64,000 nt of DNA. Source: Verrucomicrobiales bacterium. Its GTDB lineage: Bacteria; Verrucomicrobiota; Verrucomicrobiia; Limisphaerales; CAIMTB01. Shown here in pieces: positions 36,140-44,844 of this stretch. The notes beneath the pieces were generated by a model. The model was not told the DNA's origin. It made no database searches and saw only the letters and a program-made list of their open reading frames with translations. The stretch lies in NCBI GenBank assembly GCA_016795425.1, contig JAEUHG010000014.1, forward strand, positions 28,674 to 92,673, written 5' to 3'. The position numbers and the translations under genes were made by a program. Each line of letters opens with the position of its first letter. Position 1 is the stretch's first letter.

Positions 36140-36925
36140 CTATCCGAGGACGGCGGTCGCGCAGGGCGTCGACTGGCTCGTGTTCTCGACCGCAATATGG
36201 TTTGCCCCCATGGCCTGCAGCCGGCTGCAGACCACACGATGCGCCAGTTCCGGTCGATTGCAGTCGCGGCTCAGGTGGCCCAGATAAATCCGGCGCAGGT
36301 GCTCCGACACCAACTCCGACGCGACGTCGGCGGCCGCGTCGTTCGACAAATGCCCGTGACGACTCAGAATGCGCTGCTTGGTCGACCACGGTCGCTTGGT
36401 GTCCTCCTGAAGGAGTTTCACGTCGTGGTTTGCTTCCAAAACCAACAAATTCGCCGGCCGGACCCGCTCGATGACCAGCTTCGTCGCATGCCCAAGATCC
36501 GTCAGGAATCCGACATTGCCCGCCTGGGTGCGGAACAGAAAACCCACCGGATCATACGCGTCGTGCGGCACGGAAAAAGTCTCCACCCCAACATCACCGA
36601 TCTCAAAAGACGCACCGGTCTGAAACACCGACGCCCTTAATCGGCACTTCAACACCCCTTCGGCCGCCTCGCGCGTCAACCGATTGCAGTAAATCGGCAC
36701 ATCCAGCTTGGACGCCAATACCGCCAAACCTTGAATGTGGTCGATATGCTCGTGGGTCACGAGGATTCCCGACAGGGTCTCCGGGCTCCGCCCAATGCTC
36801 GCAAGGCGCTCCCGGATTTGCTTGGCGCTGAAACCCGCGTCCACCAGCAGACGCGCCGATGGCGTCTCCAGATAGGCGCAGTTCCCGCCGCTGCCACTGC
36901 CTAAAATCGTGAATTGCACGGACAC
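36140..36925 (-). CDS. metallo-beta-lactamase-fold hydrolase, YycJ/WalJ-like
   Basis: The 261-residue cytoplasmic protein starts MSVQFTILGSGSGGNCAYLE. It has the metal-binding THEHIDHIQGL motif, PHDAYDPVGFLF, a third site near FLTDLGHATK and the end motif LGHLSRDCNRPELA. These fit the YycJ/WalJ-type branch, thought to act as a nuclease or phosphodiesterase. Length is normal. It is divergent from trxB, with 98 bp between starts, and 46 bp before the lipoprotein gene start in the same direction. Confidence 0.85.
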   Translation of the reverse strand: MSVQFTILGSGSGGNCAYLETPSARLLVDAGFSAKQIRERLASIGRSPETLSGILVTHEHIDHIQGLAVLASKLDVPIYCNRLTREAAEGVLKCRLRASVFQTGASFEIGDVGVETFSVPHDAYDPVGFLFRTQAGNVGFLTDLGHATKLVIERVRPANLLVLEANHDVKLLQEDTKRPWSTKQRILSRHGHLSNDAAADVASELVSEHLRRIYLGHLSRDCNRPELAHRVVCSRLQAMGANHIAVENTSQSTPCATAVLG

Positions 36926-37023
36926 CCGCGCACGCTACCAACCTCACCCCCTGGCGGTCACGCCCTCGCCGCCGCACCCGCAGACTTGCCTCGACCGCAG
37001 TCCACGCTAGCTTGCCCCGCCTT

Positions 37024-37953
37024 ATGGAGAAGGTTGTCATCATTGGAACCGGCTGCGCTGGGCTCACCGCAGCCATCTACACCGCTCGCGCCAATCTCAA
37101 TCCCCTCGTCCTCGCGGGCCCGATGCCTGGTGGACTCCTCACCACCACCAGCATTGTCGAGAATTATCCGGGTTTCCCTGAGGGCGTCGACGGCTTTGAA
37201 CTCATGACCCGCATGCAGAAGCAGGCCGAACGTTTCGGCGCCCGCGTCAAGTTCGCCGTTCTCGAAAAGGCGGAACTCGATCGCTCCCCACTGCGGCTGA
37301 CCGTCGATGGCGAGATCATCGAGTCTCAAACACTGATTATCGCCAGTGGCGCGGGTCATCGCCACCTGGGCCTCGAAAACGAACACAAACTTGAAACGCG
37401 CGGGGTCACGTATTGCGCCACCTGCGACGGCGCCTTGCCGATGTTCCGCAACCAACCGCTCGTCGTCGTCGGCGGCGGCGACTCCGCCTGCGAAGAAGCG
37501 ACTTACCTCACCCGCTTCGGCTCCGTCGTCTACCTCATCCACCGCCGCGACCAACTCCGCGCCTCCAAGATCATGGCCGATCGCACCCTGGCCAATCCGA
37601 AGATCAAACCCATTTGGGATTCGGTGCTCACCGACATCCTCGACGTCAATCAGAACAAGGTCACCGGAGTCCGGCTCAAGAACCTCAAAACCGGACAGGA
37701 AAGCGAACTGCCTTGCGCCGGCGTGTTCATCGCGGTGGGACACGTGCCCAATACCCAGGTGTTCCAAGGCCAAATCGACATGGACGAAAACGGCTACGTT
37801 AAGACCACCGAGGGCACCCAAACCAGCGCCAAGGGTGTCTTCGTGGCTGGCGATTGCCACGATCACGTCTATCGCCAGGCCATCACCGCCGCCGGCGAGG
37901 GCTGCGCCGCTGCTATCGATTGCGAGCGTTACCTCGCCGCCTTGCATGCCTGA
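37024..37953 (+). CDS. trxB: thioredoxin-disulfide reductase
   Basis: This flavoenzyme passes electrons from NADPH to thioredoxin. The 309-residue protein has the FAD loop VVIIGTGCAGLTAAIYTARA, the redox pair in YCATCDGA (Cys131, Cys134) and the NADPH loop VVVGGGDSACEEA. It also has the C-terminal FAD motif GVFVAGDCHDHVYRQAITAA. The usual GGQL is GGLL here. ATG 37024 was chosen over an upstream TTG because the FAD loop begins right after it. Its end overlaps the rhodanese gene by 8 bp. Confidence 0.95.
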   Translation: MEKVVIIGTGCAGLTAAIYTARANLNPLVLAGPMPGGLLTTTSIVENYPGFPEGVDGFELMTRMQKQAERFGARVKFAVLEKAELDRSPLRLTVDGEIIESQTLIIASGAGHRHLGLENEHKLETRGVTYCATCDGALPMFRNQPLVVVGGGDSACEEATYLTRFGSVVYLIHRRDQLRASKIMADRTLANPKIKPIWDSVLTDILDVNQNKVTGVRLKNLKTGQESELPCAGVFIAVGHVPNTQVFQGQIDMDENGYVKTTEGTQTSAKGVFVAGDCHDHVYRQAITAAGEGCAAAIDCERYLAALHA

Positions 37954-38299
37954 TTCTCCCGATCGCTCACCCGCCCAGATCGACGCCGACGAATTGGCTC
38001 GACGGCTCGCGGTGCCCGACTCCGACAAGCCCAGGCTCCTCGATGTGCGTGAGCCCGAGGAGCATGCCTTCGCCGCGATCCCGCAGTCTGTCCTGATCCC
38101 GCTCGGAGAACTCCCTATGCGCCTCGACGAACTCGAAGACTGGAAGCCTTCCGAGATCGTCGTCTATTGCCACCACGGCATCCGCAGCATGCACGCCATC
38201 GCCATCCTCCGCAGGGCCGGGTTCGAACGCCTCGCCAACCTCCGCGGCGGGATCGATCGCTGGTCCACCGACGTCGATCCCTCGGTGCCTCGTTATTGA
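37946..38299 (+). CDS. rhodanese-like sulfurtransferase
   Basis: The 117-residue single-domain rhodanese has LLDVREPEEHAFAAI and the active-site loop VVYCHHGIRSMHA with Cys75. It ends in FERLANLRGGIDRWSTDVDP. Such proteins move sulfane sulfur between thiols. The start codon lies inside the last codons of trxB (8-bp overlap), so coupled translation and a shared thiol-redox role are likely. Confidence 0.9.
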   Translation: MPDSPDRSPAQIDADELARRLAVPDSDKPRLLDVREPEEHAFAAIPQSVLIPLGELPMRLDELEDWKPSEIVVYCHHGIRSMHAIAILRRAGFERLANLRGGIDRWSTDVDPSVPRY

Positions 38300-38358
38300 G
38301 GTTCTCAGTCCAGATACCTCTCGCGACCCGCCCGTCGCATGGATAGTTTCGCCCGTCG

Positions 38359-39291
38359 ATGGAAGCGCTGACAAAACCAGACGTCATTCTGACGCATGAA
38401 AGCGACTTGGACGGCTTCGTGGCCGGCCACCTGCTCCGACGTCTTGCCAAACATCTGTTCCAAGATGAGGTCCGGCTCGAAGCCTGGAATACCCAGGCTT
38501 GGAAGCAGCGACCCCTCAAGGAAAAGGTCGCCTGGGTCTGCGACTTCTCGTTCGAGGCGCGGCTCGATCGACCCAACTGGATCATCGTCGATCACCACCC
38601 CACCGAACTCTCCCCCAAGGCGGCGCATCTCATCCACGACTCCAACAAGTCAGCCGCCCTGCTCTGCTACGACCTCTGCCGCTCCCACGGCCTGCATAAC
38701 GAATCCCTGGATCGATTGGTCCAACTCACCGATGTCGGCGACCTCTTCCGCGAAACGCACCCCGACTTCGGCCTGTCCCAGGACTATGCGGCCCTGGTCA
38801 AAACCTACCAATTCTGGAACCTGAGCAAATTGGTGGACGGGAATCTGGAACGGTTGCTTGATCACCCGTTGCTCGGGGTCATCAAGGCCAAACGGGAAAT
38901 CGAAGACCCGCTGGGTCTCGCTTGGAGTCGTCAGCGAATGACGGAAGTCTCCCCCGGGGTGGCGTGCGTCGACATCGCCGTCGGCAATGCCAACCTCATC
39001 GTCCATGCCCTCTTGAACGACCCGGACACCCGCTACCGCGTCCTCGCCACACTCGTCAAGAAAGCCTCCACCGGAGTCGTCGTCAGCCTGCGCAGCCGCG
39101 ACGGCGAAGCCCTCCGGATCGCCCAGAAACTGCAAGGCGGAGGACATCCCAACGCCGCCGGAGCCACCCTGCCGCGCTCCATCCAGTCGATCCCGGATGC
39201 CATCGAATACCTCCGACGGCTGCTGAACCCGCAGCCGGTGCAATTGGCTACATTCGCCGCCGCTCCGACGGAGCTGAGTCTCGACGTTTAG
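38359..39291 (+). CDS. DHH/DHHA1 family phosphoesterase
   Basis: The 310-residue protein has the metal motifs THESDLDGFVAGHLL, VCDFSF and IIVDHHPTEL (the DHH itself). It ends with the DHHA1 motif LQGGGHPNAAGATL that binds substrate. The family includes nanoRNases, cyclic-dinucleotide hydrolases and RecJ-type exonucleases. The compact two-domain form suggests a small phosphodiester substrate, but the exact one cannot be told. It is 59 bp after the rhodanese gene. Confidence 0.87.
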   Translation: MEALTKPDVILTHESDLDGFVAGHLLRRLAKHLFQDEVRLEAWNTQAWKQRPLKEKVAWVCDFSFEARLDRPNWIIVDHHPTELSPKAAHLIHDSNKSAALLCYDLCRSHGLHNESLDRLVQLTDVGDLFRETHPDFGLSQDYAALVKTYQFWNLSKLVDGNLERLLDHPLLGVIKAKREIEDPLGLAWSRQRMTEVSPGVACVDIAVGNANLIVHALLNDPDTRYRVLATLVKKASTGVVVSLRSRDGEALRIAQKLQGGGHPNAAGATLPRSIQSIPDAIEYLRRLLNPQPVQLATFAAAPTELSLDV

Positions 39292-39460
39292 CCTTGGTGC
39301 ATAACGCAGGATGGTCGCGCCGTCCCTCGCTTGGCTTCTATAGACTCGGCGCAACGGCACCACGGAGGGTGCGCCCGAAGAAACCGAGCCCATCCCGCCC
39401 GGCCATCGGAAACACTCCGATAAGGAGCGCTCACTCGCGGCGGCCGCTTTGATCCGAATC

Positions 39461-39488
39461 CCTTCGTCCCACCGTGGTGAGACGAAGG
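39461..39488. terminator. candidate hairpin between the convergent DHH and EF-G-like genes
   Basis: CCTTCGTC (39461-39468) and GACGAAGG (39481-39488) form a perfect 8-bp stem. An inner CAC/GTG pair (39470-39472 with 39477-39479) extends the structure. No T-run follows. It lies in a 235-bp gap that otherwise shows nothing recognisable. Confidence 0.4.
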
Positions 39489-39526
39489 TCATCAAGGCCG
39501 CCCGGTTTCCAACGCCGCGTCCTGCT

Positions 39527-41617
39527 CTACGTGTTCTTCTCTTCCTCGTGGTGCTTCTTGCTCTCCGCAATCACCTTCGCTTCCCGATCTGCCGGCAGGT
39601 GATCGTAGTGACTGAATTCCTCGAGGTGATAGCCCCGGCCACCGGTGAGGGACCTCAACGACGCCGAATACAGGTACAGCTCGTTTTGTGGCACCTGGGC
39701 TTTCACGATCTGATAGCCGTCCGCAGAGTCCATCCCCTGGATTCGTCCGCGCCGACTGGATAGATCACCCAGCACATTGCCCATGAATTCTTCAGGTATC
39801 CGAACCTCGACATTATAGATCGGCTCGAGCAGGCAGGGCCGCGCCGCACGAAACGACTCCTTGAAGGCCTCCTTGCCCGCTATCTGGAAGGCGATGTCTT
39901 TCGAATCCACCGGATGCATCTTGCCGTCGTAGAAGTCGATCTTCACATCGACCACGGGATAGCCCGCCAGAATGCCTTCCACACACGCCGAGTTGACGCC
40001 CTTCTCCACCGACGGCACAAAAACGCGGTCGACGTTCTGCCCGGTCAACGACTCGGTGAACTCGACACCGGTGTTACGCGGCAACGGCTCGACGCGCATC
40101 CACACCTCCGCGAATTGACCGGCACCACCCGTCTGCTTCTTGTGACGATACTTCGATTCGCCCCTTCCACGGATCGTCTCCCGATACGGAATCCGCGGCT
40201 CCGCCAGATCAAAATCAACACGGTACCGCCGCTTCAGCCGTTCCGAAACGATCTGAAGGTGCAACTCACCCTGGCCGGAAATCACCGTCTGATGAAGCGC
40301 GGCATCGACGTGATAGTGGAACGTCGGATCCTCGTCGTGTAACGCCGCCAAACCGGCCGCAAGCTTATCCTCCTCCCCCTTCGCCTTCAGCTTGAGTGCC
40401 ATGTGCACGTTCGGCTTCGGGAACACCATCTTGGGAATCGCCACGACGCGCTTCGGGCTGCACAGCGTGTTACCAGTATGCGTGTCCCGCAATTTGACGG
40501 CGGCGCCGATATCCCCAGCGTTCAACACCTCGACCGCGCTTCGATTCCGGCCGTTGAGCGAATAAATCTGGCCGATCCGTTCATTCACTTTCCGATCGCT
40601 GTTGTACAGGTCCATGTTCACGTGCACTGACCCCGAATAGACCCGGAACAGTGAGAGGTCGCCGAACTGATCCTCATGCGTCGTCTTGAAGACGTACAAC
40701 ACCGGATCCTCTCCGGTCAGTGCCACGTCCACCGGGTTGCCGTCGGCGTCATTCGCCTGAACCTTCATGCGATCGATCGGCGACGACCCGTACTTGGCGA
40801 TGAAATCAAGAAGGCGCGCCACGCCGACATTGGTTTCGGCCGAGGTGAAGAACACCGGCACAAAGGCCTGCTTCTGCAGCGCCGTGTGTTCTCCGGCCCG
40901 CAGTTCCTCCTCCGTCAGACTTCCTTTCTCGAAGAACTTCTCCATCAGCGAGTCGTCCGCCTCCGCCGTGTACTCGATCAATTCCCGGTGCCACTGTGTC
41001 ACTCGCTCCTTCCAGGAACCCTCCGCAGCCTGTTCGGTATACTTCCCGGAACCATCCTTCGCGTAGGTGACAATCTCGCTCCGCATGACATCCAACTCCT
41101 GGTTGAACCCAGGACCCGGATTCACCGGCCAGGTCAGCGGAAACACCCGCGGACCGTATTGCGCCCGCAACTTCGCCAGCATCGCCTCCGGATCCACGTT
41201 CTCCCGGTCACATCCGTTCACCACCAGGATCTTGGGGATTCCGTAATTCGTCGCATACCGCCACACCGTGTCCGTGCCCAGCGCCGGACCATGCAGCGCG
41301 TGCACCACCACCAGCGCGAAGTCCCCCACCTGCAACGCCACCAGCGCCTCGCTGATGAAATCCATGTATCCTGGAGTGTCGATCGGGTTCAGCTTTCTCC
41401 CCAGCCACTCCAGATGCAGCGGCGTCGCGTGGATCGAAATCTGGTGCAGCTTCTCCCCTGGATGATAATCCGAAACCGTGCTGCCGTTGGCGATCGACCC
41501 CATGCGGCTGATCTCGCCGGCCGTCGCTAACATGGCTTCGCAGAGCATGGTCTTTCCCGACGTGGCGTGACCAACCACCGCGAAGTTTCGGATCTCTGAA
41601 GCTTGGTAGGTTTTCAT
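39527..41617 (-). CDS. EF-G-like GTPase paralogue (not the canonical fusA)
   Basis: The 696-residue protein follows EF-G through all five domains. Domain IV is recognisable at IPYRETIRGRGESKYRHKKQ, and domain V at LLEPIYNVEVRIPEEFMGNV and DLSSRRGRIQGMD. The G-domain is divergent. G1 is GHATSGKT (residues 16-23). G3 is DTPGYMDF, with Tyr84 in place of the catalytic His. G4 is NGCD (134-137) instead of NKxD. This fits the EF-G-like (EF-G2-type) paralogues whose role is uncertain. It is alone, 415 bp from the respiratory operon, with no Shine-Dalgarno site. Confidence 0.85.
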   Translation of the reverse strand: MKTYQASEIRNFAVVGHATSGKTMLCEAMLATAGEISRMGSIANGSTVSDYHPGEKLHQISIHATPLHLEWLGRKLNPIDTPGYMDFISEALVALQVGDFALVVVHALHGPALGTDTVWRYATNYGIPKILVVNGCDRENVDPEAMLAKLRAQYGPRVFPLTWPVNPGPGFNQELDVMRSEIVTYAKDGSGKYTEQAAEGSWKERVTQWHRELIEYTAEADDSLMEKFFEKGSLTEEELRAGEHTALQKQAFVPVFFTSAETNVGVARLLDFIAKYGSSPIDRMKVQANDADGNPVDVALTGEDPVLYVFKTTHEDQFGDLSLFRVYSGSVHVNMDLYNSDRKVNERIGQIYSLNGRNRSAVEVLNAGDIGAAVKLRDTHTGNTLCSPKRVVAIPKMVFPKPNVHMALKLKAKGEEDKLAAGLAALHDEDPTFHYHVDAALHQTVISGQGELHLQIVSERLKRRYRVDFDLAEPRIPYRETIRGRGESKYRHKKQTGGAGQFAEVWMRVEPLPRNTGVEFTESLTGQNVDRVFVPSVEKGVNSACVEGILAGYPVVDVKIDFYDGKMHPVDSKDIAFQIAGKEAFKESFRAARPCLLEPIYNVEVRIPEEFMGNVLGDLSSRRGRIQGMDSADGYQIVKAQVPQNELYLYSASLRSLTGGRGYHLEEFSHYDHLPADREAKVIAESKKHHEEEKNT

Positions 41618-42032
41618 AAGGGGTACTGGTCGTGGAGGGGTGCTTCGTTAGACGGGATTATGATGCTCCAGGCCCCATCGGCCAAGCGTTGTTTCATCGG
41701 TGGCATGATCCAGATCAATGCCACCACGCCATCGAAAGATTGACAACAGGCTGATCCTGCGTCCCGCAGCGCCCTCGCGCCACTCAACCCAGACCAACCC
41801 ACGGTCGACGATCGCAGGTCCCCGATGCAGGGCGACGCTCCTGTCGTCCGCCCATCGCGCGCCCCGCGGCTTGGCTCGACGCCAGTGCGGAATTCGCGAC
41901 GACCCGAAACCCACACGCTCGAACCATCCGTCCTCACCGGAACCCGGTGAGTTCCCCGGCCGGCCTTCCAATGCAAATGGCGGGACCGAAGTCCCGCCAT
42001 GTCGAAATCCAAGAAGCGAACCGCCAGGAGGA
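41618..42032. other. 415-bp gap between the respiratory operon and the EF-G-like gene
   Basis: A minus-strand frame of 132 codons (41614-42012) crosses most of this gap. Its Arg/Ser/Gly-rich translation has no recognisable domain and I do not call it a gene. The gap contains the operon-end hairpin at 41977-42000, and the EF-G-like promoter must lie in it. Nothing else was recognised. Confidence 0.5.
41977..42000 (-). terminator. UUCG-tetraloop hairpin after the respiratory operon
   Basis: On the minus strand ATGGCGGGAC and GTCCCGCCAT form a perfect 10-bp stem around TTCG. The C-UUCG-G closing pair is exceptionally stable in RNA. It lies 32 bp after the last cytochrome gene and is followed by TTGCATTGG, which has only a weak T content. 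Terminator or 3'-end stabiliser is inferred. Confidence 0.6.
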
Positions 42033-42665
42033 CTATTCCGTCTCAGGTATCTTCTCCAACTCCGCCGGCGTCCATTGCGTGGTGCGGCTGGCTGTCTTCT
42101 CCCGGACGGCCTTAACCATTTCCGGAGTCACTTCGCCGGCGTTGTTGCCCCATTCGGGTGACTGGCGAATAAACGTCAGCACATTCGCAATCTGGTCGTC
42201 GTTCAGCACCGGACCGAAAGGTGTCATGTTGCCGTTCCATGGCTTGCCATTCACGGTGATCGGTCCCTGCGCGCCGTGCAACACGATGCGAATCAGCCGC
42301 GCCGGTCCTTCCGCCAGGACCCAATCCGACTTTGCCAGCGGAGGGCATCCGTTTGCCGGATTACCCGACCCATTAGGCTGGTGGCAGGCCACGCAACCGG
42401 CGGCTGCGTAGACCTCCCGGCCGGCATCCACCCGGTTCACCTCGCCACCCACCTTCGGTATGCTGCGAAAATCCGTGTACGGCTCGTAAATACCCGCCGA
42501 GAAAAGCCCGTGATGATAACCGAGTTCGGCTTGGCTCAGGTAGGCCAGGATGGCCAGCACCACAAAGAATGCCGCCGGCGCCGTGTAACTCCCCACCTTC
42601 GGCGTCACGGGAGACGACGCTGGCTTCGGACCGTTGCCCTGGGATGCGGTGCGGGACTTCTTCAT
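42033..42665 (-). CDS. membrane-anchored monohaem cytochrome c
   Basis: The 210-residue protein has a short cytoplasmic start and one TM (about 30-45, AAFFVVLAILAYLSQAEL). A class I cytochrome c domain follows with CVACH at 91-95, NGCPPLAKSDWV and NGNMTPFGPVLNDDQIANVL, in which Met is the probable sixth ligand. The fold resembles the cytochrome domains used as electron exits in caa3 and cbb3 oxidases. Its ATG overlaps the stop of the CcoO-like gene (ATGA). It is the last gene of the ACIII operon. Confidence 0.88.
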   Translation of the reverse strand: MKKSRTASQGNGPKPASSPVTPKVGSYTAPAAFFVVLAILAYLSQAELGYHHGLFSAGIYEPYTDFRSIPKVGGEVNRVDAGREVYAAAGCVACHQPNGSGNPANGCPPLAKSDWVLAEGPARLIRIVLHGAQGPITVNGKPWNGNMTPFGPVLNDDQIANVLTFIRQSPEWGNNAGEVTPEMVKAVREKTASRTTQWTPAELEKIPETE

Positions 42666-43363
42666 CGTGCAGGATTCGCGGTGGCATTAGTTGCGACCGC
42701 CACGCCGTTCGTCGGCGGCGGAACCACCGGCGCTTCAGGCAGAGAAATGCTGGAGCGCAGGCTTAACAGGTACGCCACCAATGCCGTTGCTTCCGGGCGC
42801 GGCACCACTTCGAAACCGGCTTCGGGGGCGAACTCGCCTTCCAGTTTCAGCGCATCAACAGACGGCGCGCCATTCACTGGTCGCTTCTCGAAGAGATAGG
42901 GGTAGGCGGGCATCACCGATTTCGCCATCACGCTGCGTGGGTGATAGAGATGCTTCAAGTGATAGGCCACCATTGCGGGCTGGGCGTTGGTGTCCCCAGC
43001 CCCCATCCGCGACCCGATGTTCGATAGATCCGGGCCCACTCGAACCGTACCCAGCATCACCGGCTGGTCCCGAAGGTAATCCTGCGCCACGGTCCGACGA
43101 CGTCCCCAACCCCAGCCAAGATCCGAGCCGAACCCTTCAGGACGCACCACCTGACTATGGCAGGTGTTGCAACCCTCGGACCGGTAAATCTGGGCCCCCT
43201 GCTGCGCCAACCCGGGCCGGGCAGATGGGTAATGCTGGCCTGTCTCTTTGGCGACCACGGTGGAGCCCGTTCCGAGCTGCCACTTCGGCGCCACAACCAT
43301 CCCCCACCAGGACGCCGAAAGTCCCAGCAGGATTCCGAGGAAAACGAGAGGCGTGGAATTCAC
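42662..43363 (-). CDS. CcoO/FixO-like membrane cytochrome c (cbb3 oxidase subunit II-like)
   Basis: The 233-residue protein starts at a GTG overlapping the stop of the CcoN-like gene (GTGA). It has one N-terminal TM (STPLVFLGILLGLSASWW). The cytochrome c domain reads IYRSEGCNTCHSQVVRPE (CxxCH at 65-69), then VGPDLSNIGSRMG, YHLKHLYHPRSVMAKSVMPA and YPYLFE. The CNTCHSQVVRP motif and the P-x-S-x-M-P segment with the Met ligand are typical of CcoO. A true cbb3 oxidase would need a haem-copper subunit; the CcoN-like partner here looks unable to bind one. Confidence 0.85.
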   Translation of the reverse strand: MNSTPLVFLGILLGLSASWWGMVVAPKWQLGTGSTVVAKETGQHYPSARPGLAQQGAQIYRSEGCNTCHSQVVRPEGFGSDLGWGWGRRRTVAQDYLRDQPVMLGTVRVGPDLSNIGSRMGAGDTNAQPAMVAYHLKHLYHPRSVMAKSVMPAYPYLFEKRPVNGAPSVDALKLEGEFAPEAGFEVVPRPEATALVAYLLSLRSSISLPEAPVVPPPTNGVAVATNATANPAR

Positions 43364-44844
43364 GAGCGAGCCCCCACTCCTTTCCGGTCGCCGGGAACCG
43401 CCGCCCATCCCTTCGCGATGCCAACGAAGTCCATCAACATCTCCCGGCCCACATTCAAGACCCCGGCGAGCAGGGCGAATTGGCCGATGAAGAAGAGGGT
43501 GAATCCAAGAGAACTCAACCGCACAAAATGCATGCTGCCCTGCAAGGATTCCATATACGTGCCCGCCACTTTCGCCAGGGCCGAACCTTGAACCACACCG
43601 GCTAGCAACAGCGGGATGGCAACCAAGATCACGCCCACCATCGTCAGCCAGGCATGCGCGGAGATCAGGCCCGGAGCCAAAGCGCGTCCCGTCGCGCGTT
43701 CAAAAGTCTCAGGAAGCACCGCAATCACCGCGAGCATCACCCCGCCTCCCACCAACAACCATTCCAAGCCCGCATGAAACCAAGTGAGGCCCACCACCGA
43801 CGAAACACTCCGCAGCGACCCGAGAAACTGCAGCATCCCGCCGCCCACATACGACAGGGCAGCGACCCCAATCAGGCGACCGCGTAACGTACCGAACAAG
43901 GTTCCCCACGCGCCTTCCAACGTCTTCAAGAGGTTCAATCCGATCGCCAGAACCCCGACGGTCGCCAGGGTTTTGCCCGCAATCCCGGCGCTCACCAACC
44001 AACGCGGCACCGGATCACCATGCCCGGTCGCGCCCCAGGGAGCGAAAAATACCAGGGCCCAAAAGCCCACCAATGCCAGTTGCCGACTCGCAAGCGGTCG
44101 GTTCACCAGCGTCGGTAGCTCATGCAGGATCACCGCCAGACCGAGGGCCCCAAGCCAGAGCTTCAACAACCCTTCGGCAAACCAGCGTTGAACCAGAACC
44201 TGAACCACGCCTCGCGCTCCTTCGCCTCCAAGCATCATCAACGCCACGGTCCCAAACCAAACAAAGGCCAGAAGCGCCAGAAGGACGAACCACGCCGACG
44301 GATACGGACTGGACTCCGTGCGGGCGGAATAGGTAACCCATCCCGCCGTCCCAATCACTCCAGCACCCAGAACCAGTACCGCCATCGCTCCTGCCGGCAT
44401 TTCGAGCCATTCCCGCCCCGTGGAGTGACCCGCCAGAATGCCGATGACGCCCGCCAAAACACCAAGGTTCCAAAGGCATCCGCCAAGCACCACCAATAAC
44501 GGGGTTTGCAGCTTCTGAACGCACGTGCGGGCCAGCAACCAAAGTCCGACCGCCACGCCTGCTTGTCCCAGAAACCCATAGACCAGGGCGCTCCAACCCG
44601 CCGGCAGCAATCGACCGTAGGTCAGCCACGACGCCGTCGACATCATCGCCGGTGCGTGAAGTTTCACCGACGCCAGCAGCGTCAGGAACGATCCCACCAC
44701 CAGCCAGAGCGCTGACTTCGCAGTGAGAGTGAAGACCACCCAACGCAAGGAAGCGTCGACCTCCGAGGTCGAGGGGGCGGGCTTTATGGTCCAGTCGGAA
44801 GAGGCCACGGTATCGCTTTTTAGCCGAGGCTCACTCGAAGGCAC
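43360..44844 (-). CDS. degenerate CcoN-like (cbb3 oxidase subunit I-like) membrane protein lacking most metal ligands
   Basis: The ~494-residue protein has about twelve TM segments. It can be aligned by eye with CcoN landmarks: SWLTYGRLLPAGWSALVYGF (72-91), WFAEGLLKLWLG (221-232), FWALVFFAPWGATGHGDPVP (261-280) and TWFHAGLEWLLVGGG (354-368). In CcoN these stretches hold the six His that bind haem b, haem b3 and CuB. Here the TM2 His is Gly83, the TM6 His is Glu224, the TM7 His pair is reduced to one possible His275, and the TM10 HxH keeps one His357. Catalytic oxygen reduction is therefore unlikely. The start is GTG 44844, or possibly GTG 44808. It sits between the small TM gene and the CcoO-like gene. 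Confidence 0.7.
   Translation of the reverse strand: MPSSEPRLKSDTVASSDWTIKPAPSTSEVDASLRWVVFTLTAKSALWLVVGSFLTLLASVKLHAPAMMSTASWLTYGRLLPAGWSALVYGFLGQAGVAVGLWLLARTCVQKLQTPLLVVLGGCLWNLGVLAGVIGILAGHSTGREWLEMPAGAMAVLVLGAGVIGTAGWVTYSARTESSPYPSAWFVLLALLAFVWFGTVALMMLGGEGARGVVQVLVQRWFAEGLLKLWLGALGLAVILHELPTLVNRPLASRQLALVGFWALVFFAPWGATGHGDPVPRWLVSAGIAGKTLATVGVLAIGLNLLKTLEGAWGTLFGTLRGRLIGVAALSYVGGGMLQFLGSLRSVSSVVGLTWFHAGLEWLLVGGGVMLAVIAVLPETFERATGRALAPGLISAHAWLTMVGVILVAIPLLLAGVVQGSALAKVAGTYMESLQGSMHFVRLSSLGFTLFFIGQFALLAGVLNVGREMLMDFVGIAKGWAAVPGDRKGVGARS

Noticed and set aside
41614..42012. 132-codon minus-strand frame in the gap after the respiratory operon
   Set aside because: It contains the operon-end hairpin, has Arg/Ser-rich random-looking sequence and no domain or start signal.
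43360..44844. Annotation as a functional cbb3 oxidase catalytic subunit
   Set aside because: Most of the histidines needed to bind haem and CuB cannot be found at the expected positions.
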